This document shows, in pieces, positions 11,458-23,194 of a stretch of 64,000 nt of DNA. Numbering within the stretch: the first letter of the stretch is position 1; each line of letters opens with the position of its first letter. The translations under genes were made by a program, and so were the position numbers. The stretch lies in contig NC_080671.1 in the NCBI RefSeq assembly GCF_030247195.1, positions 15,698,843 to 15,762,842 of the forward strand, given 5' to 3'. The notes beneath the pieces were generated by a model, which was given only the letters and a program-made list of their open reading frames with translations, did no database searches and was not told the DNA's origin. The stretch comes from Topomyia yanbarensis. Lineage: Eukaryota; Arthropoda; Insecta; Diptera; Culicidae.

Positions 11458-11869
11458 CGACGGTGGAGACCGCAAAGAATCCCGGAAGACACCGCAGTGT
11501 TCTTCCCAGGGGGAGCCGCGATCCACCCTGCTACGCCCTCCTTGTCTATTAGCTGGGAAGGAGAGCAAGGCTCGTTCGACTTATCCTTCCCAGCGAGGGC
11601 GGAATGGTGCACCCGGATCCTTTGCGGGTAACCGGGGAAGCGAAAACTCCTTTATAATTAGCTTCCCCGATGGCAATCCAGCACCAGCAACATTATGAGT
11701 GCCCAAACCACGGGCCGACTCATTCCGAAGGATATCTTCCGTCACACATGCGCACTTTGCACGATTGCTGTTGTGGCTGTTAACTGTCCTGGAACGGCTT
11801 ATCGAGGACGTGTTGCATATACCGTAGTCTGTCACTAACTCGTATTGTAGCACATACTGTGGTAAACAT
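11458..11869. other. G+C-rich stretch, no gene recognised
   Basis: G+C-rich sequence with a short imperfect repeat of 'cccagcg/ctgggaa' type (11560-11610). It has an open frame at 11363-11698 with no recognisable domain. It may belong to the retroelement fragment that follows or to the interrupted sequence left of 9079, but this is not resolved. Confidence 0.25.
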
Positions 11870-12260
11870 GTGCTTCCACTCATAATCGGCAGCGATAAAA
11901 GGGCCTATCACATAGTTTGTCGCAGTTCAGATATCAATACGAGGGGCTGTAAATTTATGGAATACTTAAATAACACGAATCTGCATATGCTCAATACAGG
12001 AAAGCACCCATCATTTGCACGATCTTGCCGGAAAAAGGTTGTTATACGTAACCCTCTGTACCGAAAGTATTACGCCAAAGTTGATAAACTTGTTCGTACC
12101 CAACGAGCTCAAACCGTCATTATCTGATCATAAAAACATCATCTTTGATTATTTAAACGTTTTGCTAGATATCGTCACATATCATAATCCCAAATCTATG
12201 AACTTGGACCTGTATAAACTAGGTTTTATAGGTGTTCTGAATACCCAAGTAATTTGAATG
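11870..12260 (+). pseudogene. non-LTR endonuclease fragment (I/LOA-like), copy 1
   Basis: Frame pieces contain 'IIGSDKRAYHIVCRSSDIN', 'MEYLNNTNLHMLNTG', 'HPSFARSCRKK' and 'SLSDHKNIIFD'. This is the pattern of the C-terminal half of an APE-type endonuclease in I/LOA-type non-LTR elements (GSD.NAHH...W.SSD.N.RG, PTF, SDH), with the SDH residues retained. At least one frameshift (near 12050) breaks it. It is paralogous to 16742-17396, same strand. No RT follows, so only a fragment remains. Confidence 0.65.
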
Positions 12261-15200
12261 AGGTCATGGAAAAACAAACTCACTCATAGTAGCAGCATAT
12301 CAAGAGGCTTGCCCGTTTCGAGTTATGCGTGCTGTTAGTGCAGGTTGACTCATAAACATTAGATTTATACCAGTACCAGAAAAATTTTCGGAACAATCAA
12401 GGGGAATATCGTTCCTGTATTCTCTTCTTCTTCTTTTTTCTTTTTCTGGCAGTAGATTGGAGTAAAAAGGAGTGAGTTTTTTGCTCCGGAGTAACTAGGT
12501 GCAGGAAGCGAGCTCTGCAACAAATTTATTATCTACTCGTACGTACCAATTTGAACTCTTGATATCCAATCACCATCGGAGTTTAGACTGACGACATATG
12601 CGTAGTTTATATGAGAATTAAACTCGTTTCATTTCAACGCTAAATCCCTTCGGAATTTGCAACAAAATCTACGTTTAGGCGGCCACCTGAAACTCTATGA
12701 CAGTTTCGCTAGAATCTATGAACGAGGTGCAATCACGATGTGATTTCCGGAAGGTTAATGATCCAAACAACGTATTCATTTTAGCGCTAGAAAAAAAAAA
12801 TGTTAAAAAACTCAATATTGCACCGGACATCGCACAATTAGTACCCTGTCCACAACGGTCAATCCAATTAAATAAAATGCTAGCGAAACATTTCAAATAG
12901 CTGTTATAACAAGCGACATAGGAAGTTGCACGTCATCAAGAGAATAATTTATTCGTACGCTGGCTCCCTCGATTTTTCAACTGGCTAAAGTTGCTGCTGG
13001 CCACCACAGCAAATCGGATGTGACCTGTCGCATAAAGTGACAAATGTCACGTTCAGCGTTTTTATTATTATTAATCCGATGTGGTGGTAAAAAGTTGTAT
13101 TGTTTCATTTCATGGGACACGTTCCGGTAAGAACAGGGATGTTAAACCAGTCATGCGTTTCCTTTGATTGCAGGAAATAAGGTTATAATGGAAACATTAT
13201 CCGGCGTAGGAAGCAGTAAGCATGTTCGCTTTGTTTGTAGATCGGGACATATAAACTCAAATGATACGTTGATCTCTCTATACATTTTTTTTGGTACAGT
13301 GTATATCTGCTTGTTGTAACTCATTGGATCGCTGTTAGCTAATATAACTACTAAATTATTCTTCCTTCAACACTCACAAATGATTAAGGAATTGCTAATT
13401 TATTAACCCAAGCGAAACGATTTTTATTCTTAACGTATGTCTGAAGGAAAAAATGGCATGTCACAATTCACCAAACGGGTTCACTTCCTTATACCTCCTT
13501 CTGATAAGAGCGTTATTAAATAACCATTGAAAAGGCACTTCTGAATTGAACTCAAGATGAAAGTCCTGACTGAACAACGGCGGAAGAGAAATATGGAGCC
13601 CAGTAAATGCGAAAGTTCGTGTTTGGGCGGCAAATAAATAATTTCGAAAATAAAACTGTTAGCGGCAAAGTGAAAGCCATAATTTAGAAGTTATTTTTCT
13701 GTGTTCTTTGTTTTGAAAAAAATCCCTTTCATGCAGCCAATATGTACTACATCTCGCAGTATGTGAACGTTGTTATGATTGCGTTTCATTGTTATCGATA
13801 CAGTTGCTGGCAGAATTGATACGACTCGTTTATTCTACATTACATTTTTACTCTACATACTTCTTATGATCAGAATAAATCTAAAAGTGGCTCCACTCAA
13901 AGAAAAATTGCTCTGGAGCACATCGGGATTTTCTAAAGAACGTTTTCCGGAATGCACACTCCTTCACAAGGATGATACTCCTCATTCTGTTTACCAGTTT
14001 TCAATTTGACGGAGAAGAAAGTAAGCTCAAAGCAAGCTGCACTACAAAGTAAATGGTCGACGCAGAGAAAAAAAAAAGCTTGTTTACCACTTTTTGTGAG
14101 CTTTTATCCCCTTCTTCCTACTTTCAATTGACTGGCTGACTAGTAGTCGTGTAAGGGCCGGTGCTGAAAACACCTAGCAGCAGCCTTTTAGCAGTAGGTA
14201 TGTAGTGTGGTAACCAGCAGTGGAATGCAGGAAAGGGAAGCAACATCTTTTCAAATTGTAACGAAGGTAGAAACATTGGTTTTATCATTGAAGCTGCTCA
14301 GGCGGAAGCGAACGCCCACGCACGCACACAAACTGATACAAACTACATAGTAGTACTTTTGTGAGTGGTACTATCGAGTGGAAAAGAAGAAACAAATCAA
14401 GGGTGGTTATTTCACGCTTCACCGAACGCTGAAATTTGTTCATTCGAGTTTCTGGTAATCGGTAGATATAATACTTAAAAGGTGGAAAATTGGGTTTCTT
14501 GGCATGGAGTAACGACGAGTAGGAGTAGTATTAGTGAAGTAATTGATATAACTGTAGCGCGTTGAAAACGGTCACCGATTTGAAATAGCGACACACCTAA
14601 CAATAACGTAGCATTAAGGGGGAGTAGAGGTAAGTTTGGTATTTTGTGTTGATGTGTTGATCAAAAGGGTATAACATTTTTTTCACTAATTACGTATCCG
14701 TTTATACTAACAACAACATGTGAAATAACTAGTATACATCGATCACGAAAAGCTGACAATGCAGACGGGAAGAAATATATGTATATAGTTAACCATATAG
14801 GACCACAGTTTGAAAAGCTTCATACATGGACGTAGAATTTAGCATTGCAGTCATCAATTGGTTGCTGCAAGAAATCCAAGTTTTCTTCGGTAATGCTACC
14901 CATATCAGTTGGAGGAAACGAAGCGTTGTGTTGGAAACGGGGTAGTCACCATTCTTTTAGCCGCGTTACCTGGCATTGAAGCATAAGATGATGAACCGTT
15001 GGAGGATAGTGTGACGTTGATAAAAGATCCTTATACAGGTAGAGAAGTTGTATTTTTATTTTGAGCGGATTAACACGTTTAAACATGTTTTATTGAAAGG
15101 TACCCGAATAAATTGGCTTTTTCTATTTGTCGCTTTCATTGCATTGCAGAAGAATTTAAAAAAAATCGAATAGGACATGCCCAGAAATTCGATAGATGAT

Positions 15201-16741
15201 TTCGGAGACAATTAGTGCACTTGAAATTTTCTGTAATTTCTTTCACTGAATAAGCCTCTTTTGTGTACGAATTAAAACAATGCTGTTATAGTATCACGAT
15301 CATTTTGAGCTGATTGCTGAAGCAAACAGACTCGAATATTCTGTTCTACAACAATAATATTTTTTGAACAAGTGAAACTCTAATTAAAAGTTTTTTTTTA
15401 TGATTTGTTTAGTGTTATAGAAAAAAGTAAATCGATCGCATTGAATATTTACGACTTAAATTTATTCTATTTTGTGATTTAACATTGAATGGCACCGAAA
15501 TGTTCGCCACAATTTTTTTCATCCATTTTCAAAAAGGTTACTAAAATCGGTTGTCGGCACCCCATTTTTTGTGGCAAATGCTGAGTTCTCAATAACCTAA
15601 TCAATATGGGTATATTTGGAACGGGCTTTACGAATACATACCAGAGATCGATCTTTGGAATCATTCTGAAAACCAAGAAGGCGACATTTACATGAAGAAA
15701 ACCCACCTGGTCGTGTTTCGACCACCACTATAGCACTGTATATACCAGATTGTCACGACCAGAAATTTTGGTGGGGTGGCGGGGTTAGCCTGTAGCACCC
15801 CTCCCCACTCAATTGCAGTGAATGCGATCTGTCAGTGCATTAGCAGTGCATAATATTCGCACCAGTTTTTCACATACACATATTGTGCTTCTGATGAAGA
15901 ATGATGTTCATAATGCCTTTGATGGTAGATAAAATTAATAAATTTTCTTTTCCCTTTGAATCTGGATGATTTTAATTAATATTTTTCCATTTTCAGTAAA
16001 TTTTCTTAGGGTGCCAACAACCGACCACATTTTCCAGAATGGTAAAAAATTATCATTTTACTGAATTGTTAATAATTTTTTTCATGTTGACAGAATAAAT
16101 TGAATTCATTCATAATTTATTAGCTAAGGCCTCTAACTTTTCATTGGTATGCTTATTCCCATATATTGTTCAATTGTAGTGATGTTGTGAGCCAAAAACA
16201 AAAGTGTGCCGATAACCGAACACATTCACCTACAGCTAAGTAATTTTTCAGTTCGTTGAATATATCGTCCAAACTTTCACCTTGCGGCAACCCTTTCAAG
16301 GCAGCGTTGAATGGTCTATTTATATAACATCGTGGCTGTGGGCCACTTGGAGGTTGATAACAGTCTACTATCTTTCTCCGGACTAAACCAGCCTAGAGGC
16401 CGTGTGGCATCCGGTGGGTTGAATTGTCTCAGCCAAGAATTAATTCACTGGGTTCCTGCTCAAATGTCGTAAGAGGTGACTAAAACAGAAGTCCTTGAGT
16501 CGTAGTGTTTCTCCAGTCGCGCACGGAGTGTTGTGAGTCTTACCCTCCCTGTGTTAAGCGAATCTGTGACTGTCTGTTTCTTCGCAAATGGTGGAATTCA
16601 AATGATGGTCATATCTCTAATGTCCATTTCGGGATTCGTTATAGGCGATTATAAGCCAACTTGTGTAATATCTTTTAGTGGTTGTACATGAAGCTCTGAT
16701 GATGAAATGTGCAACGCTCTGATCGACCGTGTTTTTTTTAT
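12261..16741. other. long interval without a recognisable gene
   Basis: Non-coding as far as I can tell: a pyrimidine-rich tract (12420-12450), a short inverted pair around 13000-13090 ('ccaccaca' with 'tgtggtgg', enclosing the palindrome gtgacaaatgtcac), and ordinary AT-rich sequence. Open frames such as 12697-12900, 13779-14009 and 15479-15706 show no domain. The G+C-richer block 16300-16560 may be the 5' part of the retroelement whose endonuclease starts at 16742, but I could not translate it convincingly. Confidence 0.3.
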
Positions 16742-17396
16742 GTAGCACAAACTAATCTTCAGCACGTATCACGTACGTAGCGTACCACGAATATGAATTT
16801 ATTCCGCTTTTTGCATGGAGGAAAAATTTCCATAGCTTTGGTTCACGGCTCTTTTCATGAAGAAATCTTTTATGTCGGAAAGCTACTTAGCCCCGTCTTC
16901 GTAGTTTTCAACAAAAATGGCATGATAAAGCCACGTGAAATGCCTCATGAATGTAAACTTGTGAATAGTGCTATTGACGCATATCTTCTATCCGACCTCA
17001 CAAGTCGTGAAATTTGTGCTGTCACAGTCAATATGACCGTTGATAACATAAACAGGAAATGCTTATTTCATCACCTACTGACGATTTTAAAATTGTATCA
17101 CACTGTCGCAGAAATCGGTTTCCACTAAAAATCGGCAGTGATACAAATACCCACCACATAATTTAGCGCAGCTCAGATATTAATTTGAGAGGCACCGACT
17201 TGATGGACTAGTTGAGCAGCGCAAATTTGCGTATACTTAATGTAGAAAATCAGCCAACATTTGCACGATCTTACAGAGAAGAAGTGTTAGATGTAACTCT
17301 TTGCTCTGATGGTATTACGCATGAGTTGGCAAACTGGCTCGTATCGTCGTTATCTGATTATAAGTATATCGTTTCTGATCATTTGAATGCCTAGAT
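16742..17396 (+). pseudogene. non-LTR endonuclease fragment (I/LOA-like), copy 2
   Basis: Opens with 'AQTNLQH' at 16742, the usual start of such endonucleases, with an in-frame TAG near 16778, then 'GGKISIALVHGSF' and 'SAIDAYLLSDLTSREICAV' to a stop at 17126-17128. After a frameshift it resumes at about 17132 with 'IGSDTNTHHI', 'SSDINLRG', 'SANLRILNV', 'QPTFARSYREEVLDVTLCSDG' and 'LSDYKYIV', ending at 17396. The order matches the APE endonuclease of I/LOA-type elements. The normally conserved His of the SDH motif is Tyr here. No RT domain follows. Confidence 0.7.
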
Positions 17397-18567
17397 GTAG
17401 CAACCTTTTGCGATTCTACTATGTAATAATTCAATTTTCAATAATTGGTAGTAAAAATTGTATTAATCGTGTGGTCTTTGCTAAAATGTAAATTCCAAAT
17501 CCTTTTTATTAAACCATTGATGCGTGTAGATCTTCGGAATCGAAAATTGAGTCACTTCTCACAACATCAGGTGTAAATACTGGCAGTTGCGAGAAGCGTG
17601 CTCCCTGTGATTCCTTTAAAATGGGAAGAAATGTTTGATCAAAATTAAAGAAAAGCGACACACTCGCAGAGGTGACCTCTTCGAAAATGCTGTATAGAGC
17701 CTTCGAGTTTCAATACTTGTCGAGTGCAGGCAAGGTTGGAGAAATGTCACTATTCGATTGCGCTGAAGGATGATCTGTTAAAAGGTCTTCACGGGTGCCT
17801 ATTTTCAAACACTCCTAACTCTTTCTTTAACTTCCTCAGTTTCCGTGGTTTTGATTCGGGGACGTACAGAAATGACGTAGCTTTATTTTCCGGCGATTTT
17901 CGACCCTTTTCTCCCCTCTCTTCCTATTTTGTCATAAAAATCTAACCCCTCCTTGCAAATAACGTAGCATTTACCAACCCGCCCCCCCCCCCCCACCCAC
18001 AACGCGGGCGAGGATGAACATACATACATGTCCCTACAAATTGTTTTACGCCTTTTAACAACATTATTATAACATTATAACAGCAAATTTCATACAAATT
18101 AAGCCCATTTCACGACAACTATAATATTAATAGTTTTCTTTTGAATTTTGAATGGCACGCAGCATGAAGAAAAGTTCTCTATGTTAACAGTCCTGCAGCT
18201 GCCAATGATTCTAAGAAGCATACGTTCAACAAAATTACTAAATTTAGTTTAGTTGAATCCGAAGAGAAAATTTAATTCAACTACCAAACTAAGTCTACTT
18301 AGTACTGCTTGCAATTCCGTGAATCAAAAAACTTACCATATGAAAAACGGCGTAAAAAGTTCTACGTCATTTATAGATGGCTCCTTATCAATGTAGGGCG
18401 GGGGGGGGGATGGTGTGACACCTGTGAGAGTCAATCAAATACGTGAATTTATAAATAGGAGTGCCACGTGTTAGTTTATATCAGTCGTTGTTCAAATGTC
18501 AAACGAGCAACATCGTAGTCATAACGTCCGGACGATACAATAAGCGGTTAAACACTGTTAGGGGGAT
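17397..18567. other. interval with two poly-C/poly-G tracts, no gene
   Basis: No coding feature. A C-run at about 17982-17995 and a G-run at about 18400-18409 face each other about 400 bases apart, each near a 'acgta'-containing flank ('aacgtagcattta' and 'tacgtcatttata'). The pair could be the two ends of a decayed inverted-repeat element, but the match is too short to delimit it. Confidence 0.3.
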
Positions 18568-18781
18568 GCCAGAGTGAACGCGATTCGCGACGCGATGCGA
18601 AGCGATTTTTGACACATCGCGCGAACGAGCTCCGTTCATTTGATTCCTGCAAAATAATACAGTATATGCCAGAGTGGAAGCGACGCGATGCGCCAAGCGA
18701 TTTTTTGCGCGATGCGCAACCAGTACATGTACAGGTTTTTCGCGCGAAATGAGGTGATCTATTTCAAAATCTGATTTCACT

Positions 18782-19547
18782 ATGACGGATGAGGATGTTT
18801 TTGTCGATGTCGCAGCTCTCATTGGACCTGTCTTCCAAAGGTGTGCGCTGTGTGACCAACAATCCCGCCATTACCGGAACCTTGTGAACCAATGTTGGAA
18901 AGATGTTTCGGATGACTTGGGAATACTTGGTAAGTAAAATTTATGAACATTTTTTAAATTGCTTTTAATGGGTACTGTGAGTGACCGAGTTGATTTTTCT
19001 TAAATGTTATACTAGTTCTAAAGCCTATATTTTATAAAATATCAAGCGATGTTGCAAAGAAAAGGTGTACAAACTTGCGTGACACTTTTGGTCACGAACT
19101 GCGTAAGCTGCCGGTGTTGAGATCCGGGGATGCTGGCCACTAAATCGTTTCCTCTAGCTGACCGCATTTCAAAAGTCTACCTTTTGCGTCAACAAATGAA
19201 GCCCGGCAAACAAGTGGCAATCTCACGCCGCAAAGCAAAGTGTTTGAGGACGTCGAGGCATTGGAAATCCCAACTAGTCAACTAGAATCATTCGAGGAAG
19301 CTGATAGCTCCACTGGGCGATCATCAAGTGCTCCTGTCCCGCTTCCCACCAAACGATAGAAAAAGAAAAACGAGAAGAACGCTCAAGCAGAACATCTTTT
19401 AGAGTTTGAGCAGAGGAAGCTAGAACTGCTCGAAGAAAGCTTCATCTCGCGACAGGGATGAAGATGAAGCTTTCTTTAATAGTTTGCTACCAATGTAAAG
19501 AAATTAGATGCCCCAGAGAAGCTTCGGTTTCGAATTGTGCTACAATA
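18782..19547 (+). pseudogene. MADF-BESS protein of Harbinger element, broken
   Basis: ATG at 18782 opens a 49-codon first exon ending at a GTAAGT donor (18930). It carries the first half of a MADF (Myb/SANT-like) domain ('RHYRNLVNQCWKDVSDDLGI'). The second half lies at about 19050-19140 ('KKRCTNLRDTFGHELRKLP'). After frameshifts, a low-complexity linker with a stop at about 19357 leads to a C-terminal BESS motif at about 19450-19547 ('DEDEAFFNSLLP', then in another frame 'KKLDAPEKLRFRIVLQ'). MADF proteins bind DNA and BESS mediates protein contacts; in PIF/Harbinger elements a Myb/SANT-like partner helps the transposase. It converges tail-to-tail with the transposase gene. Confidence 0.7.
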
Positions 19548-21270
19548 GGCAGGATTATGTGTAGGCATTTGAATGTTTTGTAAGAAATCTTCCCCCTCGC
19601 TAATAACATCTCGATATCCTTCCCTATCAATGATAACATTGTGCAACATACAGATAGCTTTGGTAATATCTACGGTCATTCCTTTCAATTGGTTTCATAG
19701 CAGTCTCCATTTAGTATTTATTGCCCCGAAAGCAGACTCGATCGATTTCTTTGCTCTTGAATGTCTTGAGTTGAAATATTCTTCTGAAACATTGATATCT
19801 CTTCGAGCAAATGGCCGCAAAACATGTTTCAATAGCATGTAAGCTTAATCAGCTAGGAAAACATATGGCATGAATATGTTTGTTCCGGGGCGATTACTAT
19901 CTGGTGAAATACGTAGTTGTCCCGGTTCCATCAAGTACTACAAAAAAACCTTTTTGTAGTTGTGGAACATTGTCCCAGAGTGTGGCAGATTGTTCCGAAA
20001 TTCGTGAAGATATAGCATCACAGACAAACAGACATAACACTTTGAATGATAATCCGATATTTCTATCGATCACATTTCAAAAATCATCCCAGCTAACCAC
20101 TAGCGCTATCTATCGTCATTCCTGCATAACTTCTTTACTCGCCTCATCGAAGATTGCGTTGGTCGTCTTTGACAACTAGCTAGACCATTGGAATGCTTCG
20201 CAACGAAAGTTTGTTTGTTTGTACTAGCCATCACAACGAGAAATTTATGTAAAATACCAGATCTACTTCCTAAAATATACCTAAGGGATGAGCTGACCTC
20301 AACAAAAACAGCAACAAAATGTCACCAAATCGAAGGCTTAATTCAAGTGAACAAGTAACACTCATTCCCATCGCTAGAGTTTTCCATTTTTGGGTTGCAT
20401 TCCCGGCTGAAGCAAACACATAGTCCATATGATGTTTTGTTTCAAGAAGGAAATATGGTAACCCTCCTCGCATATTTCAAAACTGATTTTGCCTGAAAGC
20501 ATAATTTCAGATATATGGTATTTTTTGCAATGATGAAGAGGTTGTCGTTAACATATCTTCAATACAGCCAGCTTTACGATTCACGAATTAAAATTACCTG
20601 TTAACTAAATTGCTGGTTTCTGTAAATTTTTCCGTAACATGTGATGTTAAACATCCGGATTTCATTATGCTATACTATGGGTTGTTTAGATGAATTCATA
20701 CATCTGTATAAGTGATAATAAGTTTTTATTTATATCAAAATTGAATGTTGTAAGCTAAATGTAAAAGTCAGTAAAATTGATTCGAAAAGGTTCACTTGCT
20801 ATTTCTTATCGTCAAAATTCATTTCAAACACTTTTTATTCTACATAAAAGATATAGTAAATGTTCCTAGTTCCTATCAACCACACCTGGTTCAATAGAAA
20901 ATCTTCGCGGCATCAGCAAACAACTCGTTCAGATTTTTGCTTTTGAATCCAGTGGCTTGAACTTTTAAACGAATTGCTTTCAGACTGTTGACTCTCAAAT
21001 ACTCTAAATTTTTCTTTTCATCCTTCCACCACTTCCGACGTTGTATTAGTTTCGCCAATTTCAGAAACGCAAGCGGCTGCTCATTTTGAGCCACTCACAC
21101 GAGTGCCGGAGGATTAACCAGTAGTTCTTACGTGCAATAAAATTGCACCCAATATGTATAGCTGAAAACAATATTATTATATTATTGAGTATCTTGAAAA
21201 CAATATGTATTACGTTTGATGATCTCGTGGGCTTTCCGGTTGTTGCTGCTCTTCTGTTTTGACACAACAC
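19476..21270 (-). pseudogene. PIF/Harbinger DDE transposase remnant
   Basis: Read on the minus strand. The N-terminal piece (21270-20891) has an apparent 52 bp GT-AG intron (21213-21162) and a basic Trp-rich stretch ('LIQRRKWWKDEKK'). A middle piece carries 'SLELSLRFGD'. The catalytic part includes 'LFVCDA' (first Asp, near 20015), 'RISPDSNRPG', 'FLAD.AY' (second Asp, followed by a stop, near 19845), 'AKKSIESAFG' (Glu in the family's IENaFG motif, near 19740) and 'AICMLHNVI' (the LHN signature, near 19640). Stops and frameshifts break it in several places. The family assignment rests on the ENaFG and LHN motifs together. Confidence 0.75.
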
Positions 21271-23194
21271 AAACTCGCACCGGTGACCAAATTTCCAAAG
21301 TTATTTACCAGACTGCTGCGCATAATCTTCTAAAGAACAAAAGCGCCCCCATACTGAGTGTGGCATTCCTGCACACTAATATCTTATTAAAATAACTGTT
21401 TTCAACATGAGCGAAGGTGAATTTTAGAGTGTTATGTCTGTTTGTCTGTGATAGCATTACCTTAGCGTGATTATAAGCTTATCTTGTGGTTCTTTTGGAG
21501 TTGTAATAACGTTGGCCCATTCTTTAGTAAGAACAACTTCAATATGGCTTAAATTGTAATCGAACGTTTCGATGCTCATACGGGTACAGTTGCGACATTT
21601 GTTTGGATCATTTAGCACATATTGATACAGGGTGATACTCCCCGTATCCCTTCTTTTCCTATGGATCGGATGAATTTAAAAATCTTTATTTCTAAAAAGA
21701 AATCGCGTACGCCTTCGAACATGAAATATATTTCGTCTGAGCCTATTTTCATAGAAACTTTTCAACTCGCAATCCGTTCGCACGTCAAAATAACTTTTGT
21801 TTACGTATAACGCATATGGCCATCGCTTCCAGTCGCGTTCACTCTGGCTATCATTTCGCGTTGGAAATCGCGCGCAGTTCGCATCGCATCGCGTTGCGTT
21901 ACGCATCGCGCCCACTCTGGCTTCACCTGTTCCAATTGGCACTCGCTTCTTTGCTGTGTGAAAGCTTATTACGTGCACGATTTTGAACGAACGTGTATAG
22001 TAATTCTATGGTATGGTATGGTATGGTGGTAGGGTGGGTAGCACATTGCAGGGCGCGACGTGTGTGTGCCGCTTGTTAGTTAGCGCTGGTAAAAACAATT
22101 TTTATGCTTGTGCGTTCGTTGGTCTGGTAATTCCCATGTCAAATTGCTTTTGGCGTTTTGTACCTAGCAGTGGCGTAGCCATGAAGGGTTTTGGGGGTTA
22201 AACAGCCCCCCCCATCACCCACCAAACCAAAATTTGTTGGATAAAAAATAATAGTGACTAATTTTATTAAATATTGCACAATAAAAATTTTGTAAATATA
22301 TTGCCTGATCTCTACATTGGGAACGTACTGTTTTAAGCATCATGGAAACTTTTGGAAAATTGTGGGAAATGGATCCTGTAATCGATCTCTTAGCCGAGGT
22401 CCCATAATTGTCAAATTATCATTAGATCTTTTTTGAAGAGATGCTCCGAAATATGGATTAGGGACACTGCTTCGAACAGGGAGCACAGTTTGATGTTTAT
22501 AAACTTGCTCAACGAAAATTTGCATTCAATGCAATATTTGCTAAAAATGTATTTTTTTAGTATGCGTAGAGTTAAGACAAAAACTCAGTGTGATTAACAA
22601 CGACACTAATATTTCCGAAATTAGAAAAAAAAAATTATGAAAAATTACTTTACTGAACAAGGCGGGCATAGTGTCAATCGATTGCCTTTTACGCTGCTCC
22701 CCTAGGTTAGGTAAGTTAGGTTTCAAATTTTTCTAATCTGAAAAAAAGATCCGAAAGACGCTAAGGTTAAAGCCTCTTTAGTCAAAATGGAAAAAAAATT
22801 GTTGAAGACATTCAATAACTAATTTTGTTGAGGACATGAGTACTCCGCGTATTCAGAATATCGAAATTTATTAGACTATATGTGAAAGAATATCTTTAAA
22901 ACAAGTTATTCTGATATTACTGTAATTGATATATTTCATCTGGTAGTCTCTGAAGCCTACAACAAAACATTTATTGGAAAAACTAGCTTTAAGAAAAGTT
23001 CTTTAATATTGTTTTATATCTTGATATACTACATTCATGAAGCTTTCATATTTTCAACAAAGATGATTATAATCAACAACTTTGCTGAAGACACCAAGTC
23101 TCTTATTATTTTTGAAGAGCTAATTCTCCATAATTACTTCTAGGAGATTTAATCACCCAAAATTATTATTGCTGCTTTCAATAATTTATCAATC

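Larger units (their letters stand above)
18568..21921. mobile_element. PIF/Harbinger element, apparently nested in related MITE
   Basis: Four copies of the same terminus occur. On the left, GCCAGAGTG starts at 18568 and again at 18668; on the right, CACTCTGGC ends at 21848 and again at 21921. The inner pair (18668-21848) is flanked by TAT on both sides, a plausible 3 bp duplication. The simplest reading is an autonomous ~3.2 kb element inserted into a ~170 bp MITE of the same family. Subterminal regions are rich in 'gcgatgcg' repeats. It carries a DDE transposase remnant (minus strand) and a MADF+BESS protein remnant (plus strand), the two-gene content known for PIF/Harbinger. Confidence 0.8.
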
